Assembly (NCBI RefSeq): GCF_000337735.1 | Contig: NZ_AOHX01000039.1 | Location: 312,472-376,471, forward strand | DNA length: 64,000 bases | Reading direction: 5' to 3' | From: Natronorubrum sulfidifaciens JCM 14089 | GTDB taxonomy: Archaea > Halobacteriota > Halobacteria > Halobacteriales > Natrialbaceae | Shown here: piece after piece, positions 8,704 to 17,156 of the stretch | Layout: every line of letters begins with the position of its first letter | Numbering within the stretch: position 1 is the stretch's first letter | Program-made: the position numbers and the translations under genes | Notes under the pieces: generated by a model | What the model was told of the DNA's origin: nothing | The model's database searches: none | The model's input: the letters and a program-made list of their open reading frames with translations, nothing else

Positions 8704-10672
8704 ATCGATCTCGGAACTTCGTCCGTTCCGGCTCGACACCGTCGCGGCGATCGCCGGTCTCCTGATCGCACTGGCACTGCTCCCACTGCGGTTTTTCGCG
8801 TCACAGCTGTATCTCAACACCGTTCCAATCGTCCTTGGGACTGCGTGTCTGCTATATCTCATCGGCCTCTATCACCGGGAGAACGCATCGACGATTCCGA
8901 CGCTGCCATCGCCCGTCTCGATGGCGCTTCCGGCTGCCGTGCTCACCGGGCTTTCAGCCTTGGTGGTCCTGACGACAGTTCAGGGGACACGGACCGCGCT
9001 CTTTTTCGGGCTGGCGAGCGTCGTCGGGACGCTCATCGTCGGCCAGATCGTGTTCACGAGCGACCGGGATTTCAACCCGGGGCTCCTCCTGTTTCAGATC
9101 GTCCTCTTTGCGGTCGTCTTCCGGTTTACCGCGCTGTATGCGACGACGGGGTACGTCGGTATCGACGTCTGGACCCATGCGGAGCTCACACACGCGATCC
9201 TCGAGGAGCGGTCCGTCGCCGGGATTTCCGACGACAAACACTACGCCTCCCCGTTTTACCATCTGCTGGTCGCCGCCTCCTCGCTGCTCTACGATGTCCC
9301 GTTTCGCGTCGCATTGTACCTCTCCGTCGGGATCGTGATGCCACTCTCGGTGTTGCTCGTCTACGCGACCACGAACCTCCTCGTCTCACAGCGATGGGCA
9401 ACGCTGGCGACGGCGCTTTTTGCGTTTGCGAGCCACGTCTCGATGTGGGGGCTTCATCTGATCCCAACGAGTCTGGGGCTGGTCTTCTTCCTCGGCATGG
9501 TGTATGCGTTGATCCGAGTGATGCGAATCGAGTACACCGTGCGTGACTTCTCGTTGCTGTTGTTGATGAGCGTCGCCGTCATCCTCACCCACCAGGTGTC
9601 GACGTTCATCATGCTCGTATTGTTACTCGCAGCGTTTCTCGCACAGCTCGTCTTCGAGGTCGGGCCACTCGGACTGACGCGGTTCGACACGAGCGTCTTC
9701 CGGGCCAAAAAGCCGGTCAACCTCGTCGGGCTCGTTGCTTTCAACATCGGGCTGACGATCTTCGTCTGGTCGCTGACACCCTATCGTCAGCAGTCGTTTC
9801 TCGCGACCGTCCTGAGCTACTTCAGCCAGACCCTCGAGGAAAGTGCCGGCTTCCTCAACATCGCAAGCGATACCTCGGCCGAGACAGCCGACGCGGGTGC
9901 CGAGGCGGCACCGACACTCCTCGAGCAAGTCGTTCCCTACGTCGACGCCCTTGGCTTCCTGTTCTTGCTCGGCGCGACGTTCGTCGGCTGTCTGTACGTC
10001 GTTCACAGGCGACGGGCCGAACAGTCCGTGTTCACGCTCTTGTTGGCCGCGGCGTTCATGCTGGTGTTCGTCCTCGGGTTGCCGATGTTCGGGATCAGAA
10101 ACTTCATTCCGACTCGCTGGTTTGCGTTCCTGTTTGCACCGATGGCGATCCTCGGTGCGATCGGGCTTCGAACGCTCAGTCAGAGCCTCAAGCCCGGGGT
10201 CGTCGTCTCCGTCCTCCTGTTGTTCGTGCTCATCTATCCGGGTGCGATGATCTTCGCGGTCGAGAGCAACGTCGACAACCCGGTCTTTGACGAACAACAC
10301 GAACGGCTCGCTTACGACGAATCGGAACTCGCTGCCGTCGAGTCGATCGGTGCCATGACCGGCTCGCCGAGCGGTCAGGAGATCCGTCCGGATCAGCAAC
10401 TCCACACTGATCATCCGTACCAGACGGTGTTCAGTCGGACGGGCGCGTATCCGTCGACGACGACAGCGACGGTGCCCGACGGGGGTGTCGCCGAGCACGA
10501 TTACGTCGTCTATCGGTCGGCACAGTCGACCAGTGCGACGTACTTCAGCGACGCCGACGGAAGTGGCCGGATCGAACAGGTCACCCAGTCACGGCTCTGT
10601 GGGCCGGCACAGGCCACCCTCTACACGAACGGTGACGTGACGATGTGTGCGGCTTCGCCGGCCTCTCGGTGA
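8693..10672 (+). CDS. Multispanning GT-C-like membrane glycosyltransferase
   Basis: This 659-residue integral membrane protein has roughly 12-14 hydrophobic segments and a C-terminal soluble region of about 110 residues. The first large loop contains Y-V-G-I-D-V-W-T-H-A-E-L-T-H, an acidic/His-rich motif at the place where GT-C enzymes carry their catalytic Asp. A loop with H-Y-A-S-P-F-Y-H-L-L follows. The layout resembles archaeal DUF2206/PMT-like proteins that use polyprenyl-phosphate sugars. It overlaps the GT4 gene by 11 bp. A polymerase role for the repeat unit is an alternative. Confidence 0.7.
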   Translation: MGYKSISELRPFRLDTVAAIAGLLIALALLPLRFFASQLYLNTVPIVLGTACLLYLIGLYHRENASTIPTLPSPVSMALPAAVLTGLSALVVLTTVQGTRTALFFGLASVVGTLIVGQIVFTSDRDFNPGLLLFQIVLFAVVFRFTALYATTGYVGIDVWTHAELTHAILEERSVAGISDDKHYASPFYHLLVAASSLLYDVPFRVALYLSVGIVMPLSVLLVYATTNLLVSQRWATLATALFAFASHVSMWGLHLIPTSLGLVFFLGMVYALIRVMRIEYTVRDFSLLLLMSVAVILTHQVSTFIMLVLLLAAFLAQLVFEVGPLGLTRFDTSVFRAKKPVNLVGLVAFNIGLTIFVWSLTPYRQQSFLATVLSYFSQTLEESAGFLNIASDTSAETADAGAEAAPTLLEQVVPYVDALGFLFLLGATFVGCLYVVHRRRAEQSVFTLLLAAAFMLVFVLGLPMFGIRNFIPTRWFAFLFAPMAILGAIGLRTLSQSLKPGVVVSVLLLFVLIYPGAMIFAVESNVDNPVFDEQHERLAYDESELAAVESIGAMTGSPSGQEIRPDQQLHTDHPYQTVFSRTGAYPSTTTATVPDGGVAEHDYVVYRSAQSTSATYFSDADGSGRIEQVTQSRLCGPAQATLYTNGDVTMCAASPASR

Positions 10673-11101
10673 CGGATTCGGCGGGCTGCCAGCGGCGGTT
10701 GCTCACGTTGGATATCCACTCAGAGGGCTGTTGTTCCGAGTTCTCGCCGATTGCCAGCCACGGATCGGTGACCGGCAGTCACTGACGACGACACTCCTTC
10801 TCAGCAACTCACTGGTTCTCGAATGGGTGGTCACATGGTCTCGTTCACGCGCCACAGTGTCCACCACTGAGCGTGTCTCTTAGAGCCATCAACTGACGAT
10901 GTCGGTCGCCGTTCGAACCACGACTCGAGGACAGATCCTGAAGGCGTGTTCGATCCGTCAGTAGCCATCTTCCACCGACCGTTCGGATCTCCGTTCTCGA
11001 GTGAACTCCACTGGACAACGGCTACCAGTCACAGCTCGATCATCATCGACCCCACCGAACCAGTCCGCCTCGAGGATCGATCGACGCTGGGACACCGACA
11101 G
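10673..11101. other. Intergenic region between convergent genes, nothing supported
   Basis: About 430 bp of GC-rich sequence lies between the ends of two convergent genes. No frame shows a known domain, a start with a promoter, or consistent haloarchaeal codon bias on either strand. No clear stem-loop terminator or repeat was recognised. Confidence 0.4.
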
Positions 11102-12091
11102 CTACTCGAGTTCGATCGGGAGCTGAACCGTCCGATACGCGTTCTCGGCCGTTGGCGATGCTGGCGGCTCACCGTCGTAGAGCAACAGCGTCAGCCGAAA
11201 CTCCTCGCCGTCCATCGACGGTGTGATCTCGAGTGTCTGCTGCTGTGTGTCGCCGTCGTCGACGGTCGCCGACTGCCGGGTGAGTTCTGCCGTTTCGTGG
11301 ACGGTCACGTCGTCACCGTCGTAGCTTACCCGCTCGAGCAAGACGACGGTCGTGTAGGTTCGCTCGTCGTGTTCACGGTTGGTGATCGTGGCCTGTAGCT
11401 CCTGGGGTTCTCCAGCGGTGTACGACGACTCGTACATGGTTTCGGTCTCGCCAGTGACGGGTTCGGTATCGACCGCAAACTCGGTGAACCCGTCGTGTTG
11501 TGGTGGGTTCGCGATCGCAAAGCCGCCGCTCGCAACGAGGAGGAGCAACCCAATCACGATCGCCACGTTGTACGGCCGCGTGCTCGTCTGGTCGTACGCG
11601 GTGGGTCGTCGCTGGGTGAAGAACACGGCCTCGAGAGAGAGCGCAGGCGTAAACCGTTGGGCCGGTGGACACCGATAGCGAGATCCGATCGCGATCAGTG
11701 ACAGCACGACGGTCGTCACCGCGATTCCAGACAACACGGTTTCGAGCATCAAACCCCCTGGGGTCACGGACGTCAGAAGGGCAATCGCCGAGACGAGTGC
11801 AACGCTAAAAACCGTTGACAGGACGAATCGCTCAACCGTCTCCAACCCGCCGGTTACCAGCAGTGGATTTCCGAGTCCTGTTTTCTCTTCGTCGAACGAC
11901 TGATAGTCGTCGTTCGGCCGATCCGGAAACATGGCTGAAACGAGCGCATACCCGGGGAAAAAGAGGAGTAGCGGAATCAGCAACAAAATCCTTGCAGGTC
12001 CATCGATGCCAGAAAATACCCCGAGCGTGAGTGCGCCAGTGACCACGATGACGACTGCGAGGTCTGAGAACCACCAGTGAGTATCGCTCAT
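11102..12091 (-). CDS. DUF1616 membrane protein
   Basis: The 329-residue protein has an N-terminal half with about four transmembrane helices. The loop L-L-L-F-F-P-G-Y-A-L-V-S-A-M-F-P is the conserved DUF1616 signature. A fifth helix (about residues 178-198) leads to an exported C-terminal beta-rich domain of about 120 residues. That domain has T-N-R-E-H-D-E-R-T-Y-T-T-V-V-L and a regular strand pattern, resembling the CARDB-like domain of this family. DUF1616 proteins are recurrent in archaeal surface-glycan loci; their biochemical role is unknown. A strong promoter element sits 24 nt before the ATG, so the transcript is probably leaderless. Confidence 0.85.
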   Translation of the reverse strand: MSDTHWWFSDLAVVIVVTGALTLGVFSGIDGPARILLLIPLLLFFPGYALVSAMFPDRPNDDYQSFDEEKTGLGNPLLVTGGLETVERFVLSTVFSVALVSAIALLTSVTPGGLMLETVLSGIAVTTVVLSLIAIGSRYRCPPAQRFTPALSLEAVFFTQRRPTAYDQTSTRPYNVAIVIGLLLLVASGGFAIANPPQHDGFTEFAVDTEPVTGETETMYESSYTAGEPQELQATITNREHDERTYTTVVLLERVSYDGDDVTVHETAELTRQSATVDDGDTQQQTLEITPSMDGEEFRLTLLLYDGEPPASPTAENAYRTVQLPIELE

Positions 12092-12115
12092 ATTTCCGAG
12101 ACTCGGTGTGGCGAT

Positions 12116-12139
12116 GGTTTATTATCGCCCAAGTAAGCC
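12116..12139 (-). promoter_or_regulatory. Shared glycan-locus promoter element, copy B
   Basis: In the transcription direction the site reads GGCTTAC, 5 nt, CGATAATAA, ACC. The TATA-like core ends about 26 nt before the DUF1616 ATG, the position expected for a leaderless archaeal transcript. The outer hexamers form an imperfect inverted repeat. Confidence 0.65.
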
Positions 12140-12479
12140 CCGTCCGACCGGGTCGATATGACGTCCGTCAGACGGAGACCTATAATTCTCTCGAGAGCTA
12201 TTCTGACCGGCCTTCGTCGGACGGCTTTGAACAGTTGTAGAAACAGAAACAGTCGTAAATTGGGTAGAAGATTGGCGAATATATTCTACCAAATCTAGCG
12301 AAATAAATACGGGGCGAATATCTGGATATACCTGTAATAACCACTGAGGCCTGTGTTATAGTGGTTTTGAAAAACTATGAAGAGCGAATCCGATCGCTGA
12401 AAATACTGAAAGTATAATTCAGCAGAATGTACGGATCAAATCCTTTATTACCCACTTCTGATTAGGGAGGATCGGTGCG
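12140..12479. other. AT-rich divergent regulatory region
   Basis: This stretch is markedly AT-richer than its surroundings, especially 12230-12470, and carries no ORF of note. It lies between divergent genes. A TATA-like CTTTATTACC at about 12441-12450 fits as promoter of the plus-strand winged-helix gene. Low GC in a haloarchaeal chromosome often marks acquired DNA or a regulatory island. Confidence 0.5.
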
Positions 12480-13067
12480 ATGAAATCGACATATATCAGC
12501 TCAGAACAACAGGGTGAGGCAGATTCGAGCGGTGAATCAGCGTGTGCTGCCGAAGAGCCTGCGTTCTCGAAAGACGAAATCTTCCATCTCCTGCAAAACG
12601 AACGTCGTCGGCTGGTTCTTCGATACCTCCGTGATACGGACGGCCCGGTTCGCATGCGTGATATTGCAGAGCAGGTCGCTGCGTGGGAACACGAGACGAC
12701 TGTCGAGGCGCTCACATCGACACAGCGCCAGCGAGTCTACATCCCCCTCTACCAGTCACACCTCTCGAAGCTCGACAAGGCCGGGATTATCGATTATCAG
12801 CAAAACCGTGGTATCGTCGTTCGAAAACCGCTTGCTGACCAGATCGATCAGTATCTCCAGATAGAGCCGTCCGTCGACTCGACGGACAAAGCGGAGTCGG
12901 GCACGGACTGGGACGATTACTATATCAGCGCGACAGTCCTCTGTTATGTCGTCCTGATCGGCGCCGTGATCGAACTGCCGTTTCTCTCGTTGCTCTCCGG
13001 GATCGCGCTGAGCGCGTCGATTCTCCTCCTGTTTACTGTGTTGACTATCAGCCGTCTTCTCAACTGA
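12480..13067 (+). CDS. DUF7344 winged-helix protein with two C-terminal membrane helices
   Basis: This 195-residue protein carries the haloarchaeal DUF7344 winged helix at about residues 35-115: I-F-H-L-L-Q-N-E-R-R-R-L-V-L-R-Y-L, then I-A-E-Q-V-A-A-W-E, then Y-I-P-L-Y-Q-S-H-L-S-K-L-D-K-A-G-I-I-D-Y. After a short acidic linker come two hydrophobic segments, about residues 148-165 and 170-190. Members are taken to be DNA-binding regulators, here tethered to the membrane. It converges with a second DUF7344 gene, only 89 bp apart. A GGGAGG ribosome-binding-like stretch lies shortly before the ATG. Confidence 0.85.
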   Translation: MKSTYISSEQQGEADSSGESACAAEEPAFSKDEIFHLLQNERRRLVLRYLRDTDGPVRMRDIAEQVAAWEHETTVEALTSTQRQRVYIPLYQSHLSKLDKAGIIDYQQNRGIVVRKPLADQIDQYLQIEPSVDSTDKAESGTDWDDYYISATVLCYVVLIGAVIELPFLSLLSGIALSASILLLFTVLTISRLLN

Positions 13068-13156
13068 GCGCGGCTAGCGCGTAATTTCTGCGGGCTACTG
13101 TCACGATCACGGACATCGGGATCAATAATTGAGGGCCGTGACGACGACAATCCGTA

Positions 13157-13693
13157 TTAGAGCGTGATCGACGGAATCGAAACCATCCCTGTGACGATCG
13201 CGAGTGCCAACACGGCCACCGCCGCAAGCGCGATCAGTGTCGCAAGCACAACCGAGACCGTCCGCAACGAAGACCACGGCATGGCCGATGGCAGCCGCGA
13301 CTCCGTGCTCGCATAGGATGTCTGACACTCGATCATCCCTTGGCTCCTGTCGAACTCGATGTATCCCGATGTGTCGAGTTCCGGGAGCCGATCCTGATGG
13401 AGTTTCTCGTGTACGGTCGCCCAGGTGTCGATGGAGGGCTGTGCGGGCCGTATCAGTTGATCGGTAACTTCATCGACAGTCGTCGGCGTTCCCATCTCGT
13501 CGAGAACACCGACCAGCGCGGCATCCGACTCGGGAATGAACTCCAGCGCACGCTCTGTTACTTCGTCTGTCTCGGCGAGTTCGTTCGGTGGAGAGTAATA
13601 GATAGTCACCCCCGACGTGGTGTCTGCATCTCCCGGTCGCTCTTCTGGAGCACTGTCCGCTGAAGAGCGCAACCAAGACGGTGTCAGACGCAT
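13157..13693 (-). CDS. DUF7344-like winged-helix protein with one C-terminal membrane helix
   Basis: This 178-residue regulator-like protein has a degenerate DUF7344 winged helix: L-E-F-I-P-E-S-D-A-A-L-V-G-V-L, then V-D-E-V-T-D-Q-L, and a wing with L-D-T-S-G-Y-I-E-F-D. A membrane segment near the end is rich in Val/Ala/Leu (V-V-L-A-T-L-I-A-L-A-A-V-A-V-L). The start was placed at M-R-L-T-P-S-W because a TATA box lies about 27 nt upstream of it; a farther ATG overlaps the promoter. It is the convergent partner of the preceding gene. Its target is unknown. Confidence 0.75.
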   Translation of the reverse strand: MRLTPSWLRSSADSAPEERPGDADTTSGVTIYYSPPNELAETDEVTERALEFIPESDAALVGVLDEMGTPTTVDEVTDQLIRPAQPSIDTWATVHEKLHQDRLPELDTSGYIEFDRSQGMIECQTSYASTESRLPSAMPWSSLRTVSVVLATLIALAAVAVLALAIVTGMVSIPSITL

Positions 13694-13713
13694 ATTCCAC
13701 GCTAAAACCCATT

Positions 13714-13723
13714 GGTATATAAG
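13714..13723 (-). promoter_or_regulatory. TATA box of the DUF7344-like gene
   Basis: On the minus strand the sequence CTTATATACC lies about 27 nt before the chosen ATG, matching a leaderless haloarchaeal promoter. It differs from the shared glycan-locus element and lacks the upstream TTTAY block. Confidence 0.6.
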
Positions 13724-13863
13724 TATTCTCACGGTTCCACGATTACGGAAGAACTATCTCCTTCTTAGAGTGTTTCATTCCAGCATTTCATGCGATTCTA
13801 CAGAGAACTATGTGTTAATAGCCTGTTAGCTATCAACTATTGTTACTCTTCTCGGATGTGGTA

Positions 13864-15555
13864 TTATGGCTGAGACTGTGGGGGGCTGACCGCTGAAACC
13901 AACTTCGGTTTTGGGCCCGACCAGCCCTCAAGCCAGCCTCGAAGATCGGTGAGTCGTAGCTTGTGTCGGGCCGGAAGCGGGTGGACGGCCGTTGCATCGC
14001 CGAGCAGCCGTTGATCGAGGTCGTCTCGATCGAACAGGACCTCGCGATTCGGCCACGGCGGTTGAAACGACGGGAGAAACGGCGTCTTTCGGCGCACGAA
14101 CCCCTCAACCTCGTTGAAGAGGTGGCTGTCGTGTGGCCGGTCTGGCGGTCGATGTCGCAAAATGTCCGCGTCGAGCTGTTGGCATGCCTCGAGAAAGGTC
14201 TCGGTCGTTCGATACGCCGGCGGCGTCTGAAGGTGCCAGTCGACCAGTTCGCGATCCGTCGCCAGAAACGAGGTCACGAAGTGGTCTGAGAGGTGGTTGT
14301 GAAACGGGATCGACGGCTGGTTGGCGATGCCGACGCAGGTGAGTGTGTTCTGTACCGTGTCCGCACGTGCGCGTCTCGAGTCGAACTCATCGGCGATCGC
14401 GTTCCGGACGAACGGCTCCGGATCGGTGTCGAACGGCGTTCGTTCGGCGAGTTCGCGACTGGCTGTGCGGTCGTATCCGAACTTCTCGAGGAGCGTGTCG
14501 ATGGGGTCCGGATCGGGGTCGAGTCGCCCGAGTGGAATCCGTTTATCGAGAACGTCGATGGTGTCCTCTGCGGTGAAGTGGCCGCGGAAGAACGTATCAC
14601 AGAGAAGGCCGTGATACATCGTGTCGACGGCCATTTCGTCGGTGTAGCCGGCGTGATGGATATGAAGCGACTCTTTGATCCCCTGCGAGTAACGGATCTT
14701 CGACTCGTCGGGACGAAGGTAGCGCTCGTCCGGCGCAAATGCAGTGTGATCCGAGTCGTACTGGGCGGCAAGCCGTCTCGCTCCGTGGACCTCCTGTGCA
14801 TCCGGCGACCCGACCGTGTAGCTGTGCTCGATATCGGACACTTGCGAGAGGATGATCCGCGAGTCGTAGCCGGCCGAGAGAAGCACGCCTTTTCGCCCGG
14901 GCAACGACGACCGCCGGCGAAATGCCCGGTCGAGTCGTTCGGCGAGTTCGGTCGCGTACTCGAACTCCTGTGGCTGGTAGACGAATCGGTGGAATGACTC
15001 GACCGAGTCTGCGGTTAGGGAGCTATCGATCGGGAGTCGAGTGAGTTCCTCGACCGCGGTTTTTTCCCCGAGGATGACGCCGAGATGGAGGAACTCGAGG
15101 ACGCCGCGTCGATCGATCGTTGGCTCCGTGATCGTTCGACCGACCGCAGCGGCGTCCGTTCCAAAGACACGAACCCCGGGATCGTCGGTGTAGAAACACT
15201 CCCGCGATCGAACCGGGTCCGTGGCGACGAGGGCACCGTCGCTGCTTGCGGTGTCGAGAACCGCGAGATACGAGCCGTTGAGTGCTGAGAGGGCGTCGCG
15301 TCCATCGGTCTCATACTGCTCTATGAGCCAGCGTGCGGCGTTCGCGCCGTCATCGGGGACGTACACTTCGCCCCAGATGACACAGATTCCGTCGTCGCCG
15401 GTGTATCGCGCGCTCCAGCCGGGCGTTCCGAGGTCGGCATCCCTGATTCCGACCGTTACCGTCGGTCCAGCAACGATCTCGTCGAACTCATCGCTGGATC
15501 TGAACCGGTCAAACGTCTCGATACCGCCGAACACCCCGAAGAGTTCCCTGTTCAT
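13864..15555 (-). CDS. Asparagine-synthase-like amidotransferase lacking the glutaminase cysteine
   Basis: This 563-residue protein has an N-terminal class II glutaminase-like fold (L-N-G-S-Y-L-A-V-L-D and A-T-D-P-V-R-S-R-E), then an ATP-pyrophosphatase domain with the PP-loop S-A-G-Y-D-S-R at 227-233. The N-terminus is M-N-R-E-L-F-G, not M-C-G-I, so the nucleophilic Cys2 of true glutamine-dependent enzymes is absent. Such proteins in glycan loci are thought to amidate uronic acids or carboxylated sugars. A nucleotide-sugar dehydrogenase in the same locus could supply the carboxylate. Ammonia would have to come from solution or from a partner. Asparagine synthesis itself seems unlikely. Confidence 0.8.
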   Translation of the reverse strand: MNRELFGVFGGIETFDRFRSSDEFDEIVAGPTVTVGIRDADLGTPGWSARYTGDDGICVIWGEVYVPDDGANAARWLIEQYETDGRDALSALNGSYLAVLDTASSDGALVATDPVRSRECFYTDDPGVRVFGTDAAAVGRTITEPTIDRRGVLEFLHLGVILGEKTAVEELTRLPIDSSLTADSVESFHRFVYQPQEFEYATELAERLDRAFRRRSSLPGRKGVLLSAGYDSRIILSQVSDIEHSYTVGSPDAQEVHGARRLAAQYDSDHTAFAPDERYLRPDESKIRYSQGIKESLHIHHAGYTDEMAVDTMYHGLLCDTFFRGHFTAEDTIDVLDKRIPLGRLDPDPDPIDTLLEKFGYDRTASRELAERTPFDTDPEPFVRNAIADEFDSRRARADTVQNTLTCVGIANQPSIPFHNHLSDHFVTSFLATDRELVDWHLQTPPAYRTTETFLEACQQLDADILRHRPPDRPHDSHLFNEVEGFVRRKTPFLPSFQPPWPNREVLFDRDDLDQRLLGDATAVHPLPARHKLRLTDLRGWLEGWSGPKPKLVSAVSPPQSQP

Positions 15556-15652
15556 CGTCGAAGATCACCGTACACGATCGAGAAGTGCGCTGTCGACCGA
15601 AGCCAACAGCGCACCCGCATACGCGCAACTGGTCTTCTCTCTGATCGTGTCG

Positions 15653-15676
15653 CCATTAACTATGCCACCGTTAAGC
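15653..15676 (-). promoter_or_regulatory. Possible shared promoter element, copy G (weaker)
   Basis: In the minus direction the site reads GCTTAAC, 5 nt, CATAGTTAA, TGG, a partial match to the shared pattern. It lies about 97 nt before the asparagine-synthase-like gene, so a leader would be needed. The match is weaker than the others. Confidence 0.3.
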
Positions 15677-15770
15677 GCTCAGTCGGCCGGCGAACGCTGC
15701 TGTGAGCGACGCCGTTGCACGACTATCAAATCCATAATAATGGTCGCGCTGCCGAGAGTGTCGGCTACCA

Positions 15771-17099
15771 ATGTCACAGAACCGAATGACGCGACGACGG
15801 GCGCTCGCACTCGCGGGCGGTGCTGGCCTCGCCGGACTGGCGGGCTGTACTGATCGTCTCGAGTCAGTCTCGGACGGTGCCGATAGCGAATCCCCGAACG
15901 AGGACGATGCGGGCCGATCGGCCGCTGCGGCGCTCGCCGACGGTATCCCCTCGCTCGAAACCGAGTACAACAGTCGCGAGCAGTATCGACAGCCGGGTGA
16001 CTCCTTCGACGACTTCAGCGACCTCGAGGGCTGGGAGGTCGTCCAGGGGTCCGGCGAAGCCGACGAAGACGTCGTCTACGACGGCGACCAGAGTTTCAAA
16101 CTCCAGTCGGACGGCAGCGAGAACATCATCGCAGAACGCAGCCTCTCGGGAGAGGACCTGACCGACATGGATCTCTCCTTTGCTGTGCGGACAACGACTC
16201 CCCAAAGCATCACCATCAACCTCCGGCTTGTCGACCGGTTCGGAAGCGCCAAAGTCTACTCGCTTCGGGAGATTACGTACCGAAGCCCGGATATTGGCTG
16301 GTTCCGCTCGAGTCCGGGCGTCTTCGAGCAAAGTCAGTACGAACCGACGATGAACCAGCTCGAGACCCTCCAGCTACAGGTTCTGCATTCGATGGACGAA
16401 GCGGAGGTCTGGATCGACGACCTGCGGACACACGAGACGCCCGATCAGGGGTACGTCATGCTGACCTGGGACGACGGCGACCGTGACTACTACGACGTCG
16501 CCTCTCCGCTGCACGACGAGTACGGCTTTCGAACCGTTCAGGCACCGGTGCCGAGTTGGACGGAACAGGGTCGTGACGGAATCATGTCGGTCTCGGAACT
16601 GCAGGAGCGCCAAGAGGCGGGCGATCAGATCGTCGTCCACGGCACGCACACGCCGATTCACGAGTACGAAGATGGGAACGAGATGGAGTCCCGACTCCGG
16701 TTTGACAAACAGTGGTACATCGACAACGGGTTCGAGGGTGCCGACTACATCGTCTACCCGCACAACAGCTACAACAAGACGAGCCTCGAGCACAAGACCG
16801 ACTACCACTACTGCGGCGGGTTCAATCAGGCTGGAAACGTCAACACGACGAACGTCTACGGCTTCGATCCGCTTGCACTGCCACGGACGATCGGCAACGA
16901 CCTCGAGATTTCGAAACGCTGTGTCGACCTCGCCGCGGCGCACAACCAGTGTACGATCTTGAACTTCCACACGTTCGAATCGCACAACACGATGCCCGAA
17001 GACGACTACGAGGCGCTGCTCGAGCACATCGACGACGCCGACGTCGAAGTCATCACGTTCGACGACCTCTGGGAGATGCGGACCGCCCAGCACTACTGA
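15771..17099 (+). CDS. Lipoprotein with NodB-type polysaccharide deacetylase domain
   Basis: The 442-residue precursor has a Tat lipoprotein signal (M-T-R-R-R-A-L-A-L, lipobox L-A-G-C, Cys26), so it is exported folded and membrane-anchored outside. A beta-sandwich carbohydrate-binding-like region spans about 70-220. The deacetylase domain follows with motif 1 L-T-W-D-D-G-D, keeping both Asp residues, and motif 2 H-T-P-I-H, keeping both metal-binding His. It probably removes acetyl groups from surface glycan. A TATA-like CATAATAATGG lies about 30 nt upstream of the ATG, preceded by a CTATC block resembling the shared locus promoter. Confidence 0.87.
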   Translation: MSQNRMTRRRALALAGGAGLAGLAGCTDRLESVSDGADSESPNEDDAGRSAAAALADGIPSLETEYNSREQYRQPGDSFDDFSDLEGWEVVQGSGEADEDVVYDGDQSFKLQSDGSENIIAERSLSGEDLTDMDLSFAVRTTTPQSITINLRLVDRFGSAKVYSLREITYRSPDIGWFRSSPGVFEQSQYEPTMNQLETLQLQVLHSMDEAEVWIDDLRTHETPDQGYVMLTWDDGDRDYYDVASPLHDEYGFRTVQAPVPSWTEQGRDGIMSVSELQERQEAGDQIVVHGTHTPIHEYEDGNEMESRLRFDKQWYIDNGFEGADYIVYPHNSYNKTSLEHKTDYHYCGGFNQAGNVNTTNVYGFDPLALPRTIGNDLEISKRCVDLAAAHNQCTILNFHTFESHNTMPEDDYEALLEHIDDADVEVITFDDLWEMRTAQHY

Positions 17100-17156
17100 T
17101 CTTTCTCGTTGCTCGTCGTCGACTGCGGTCCGCTTGTCGCTATCGTTCTCTGCAGA

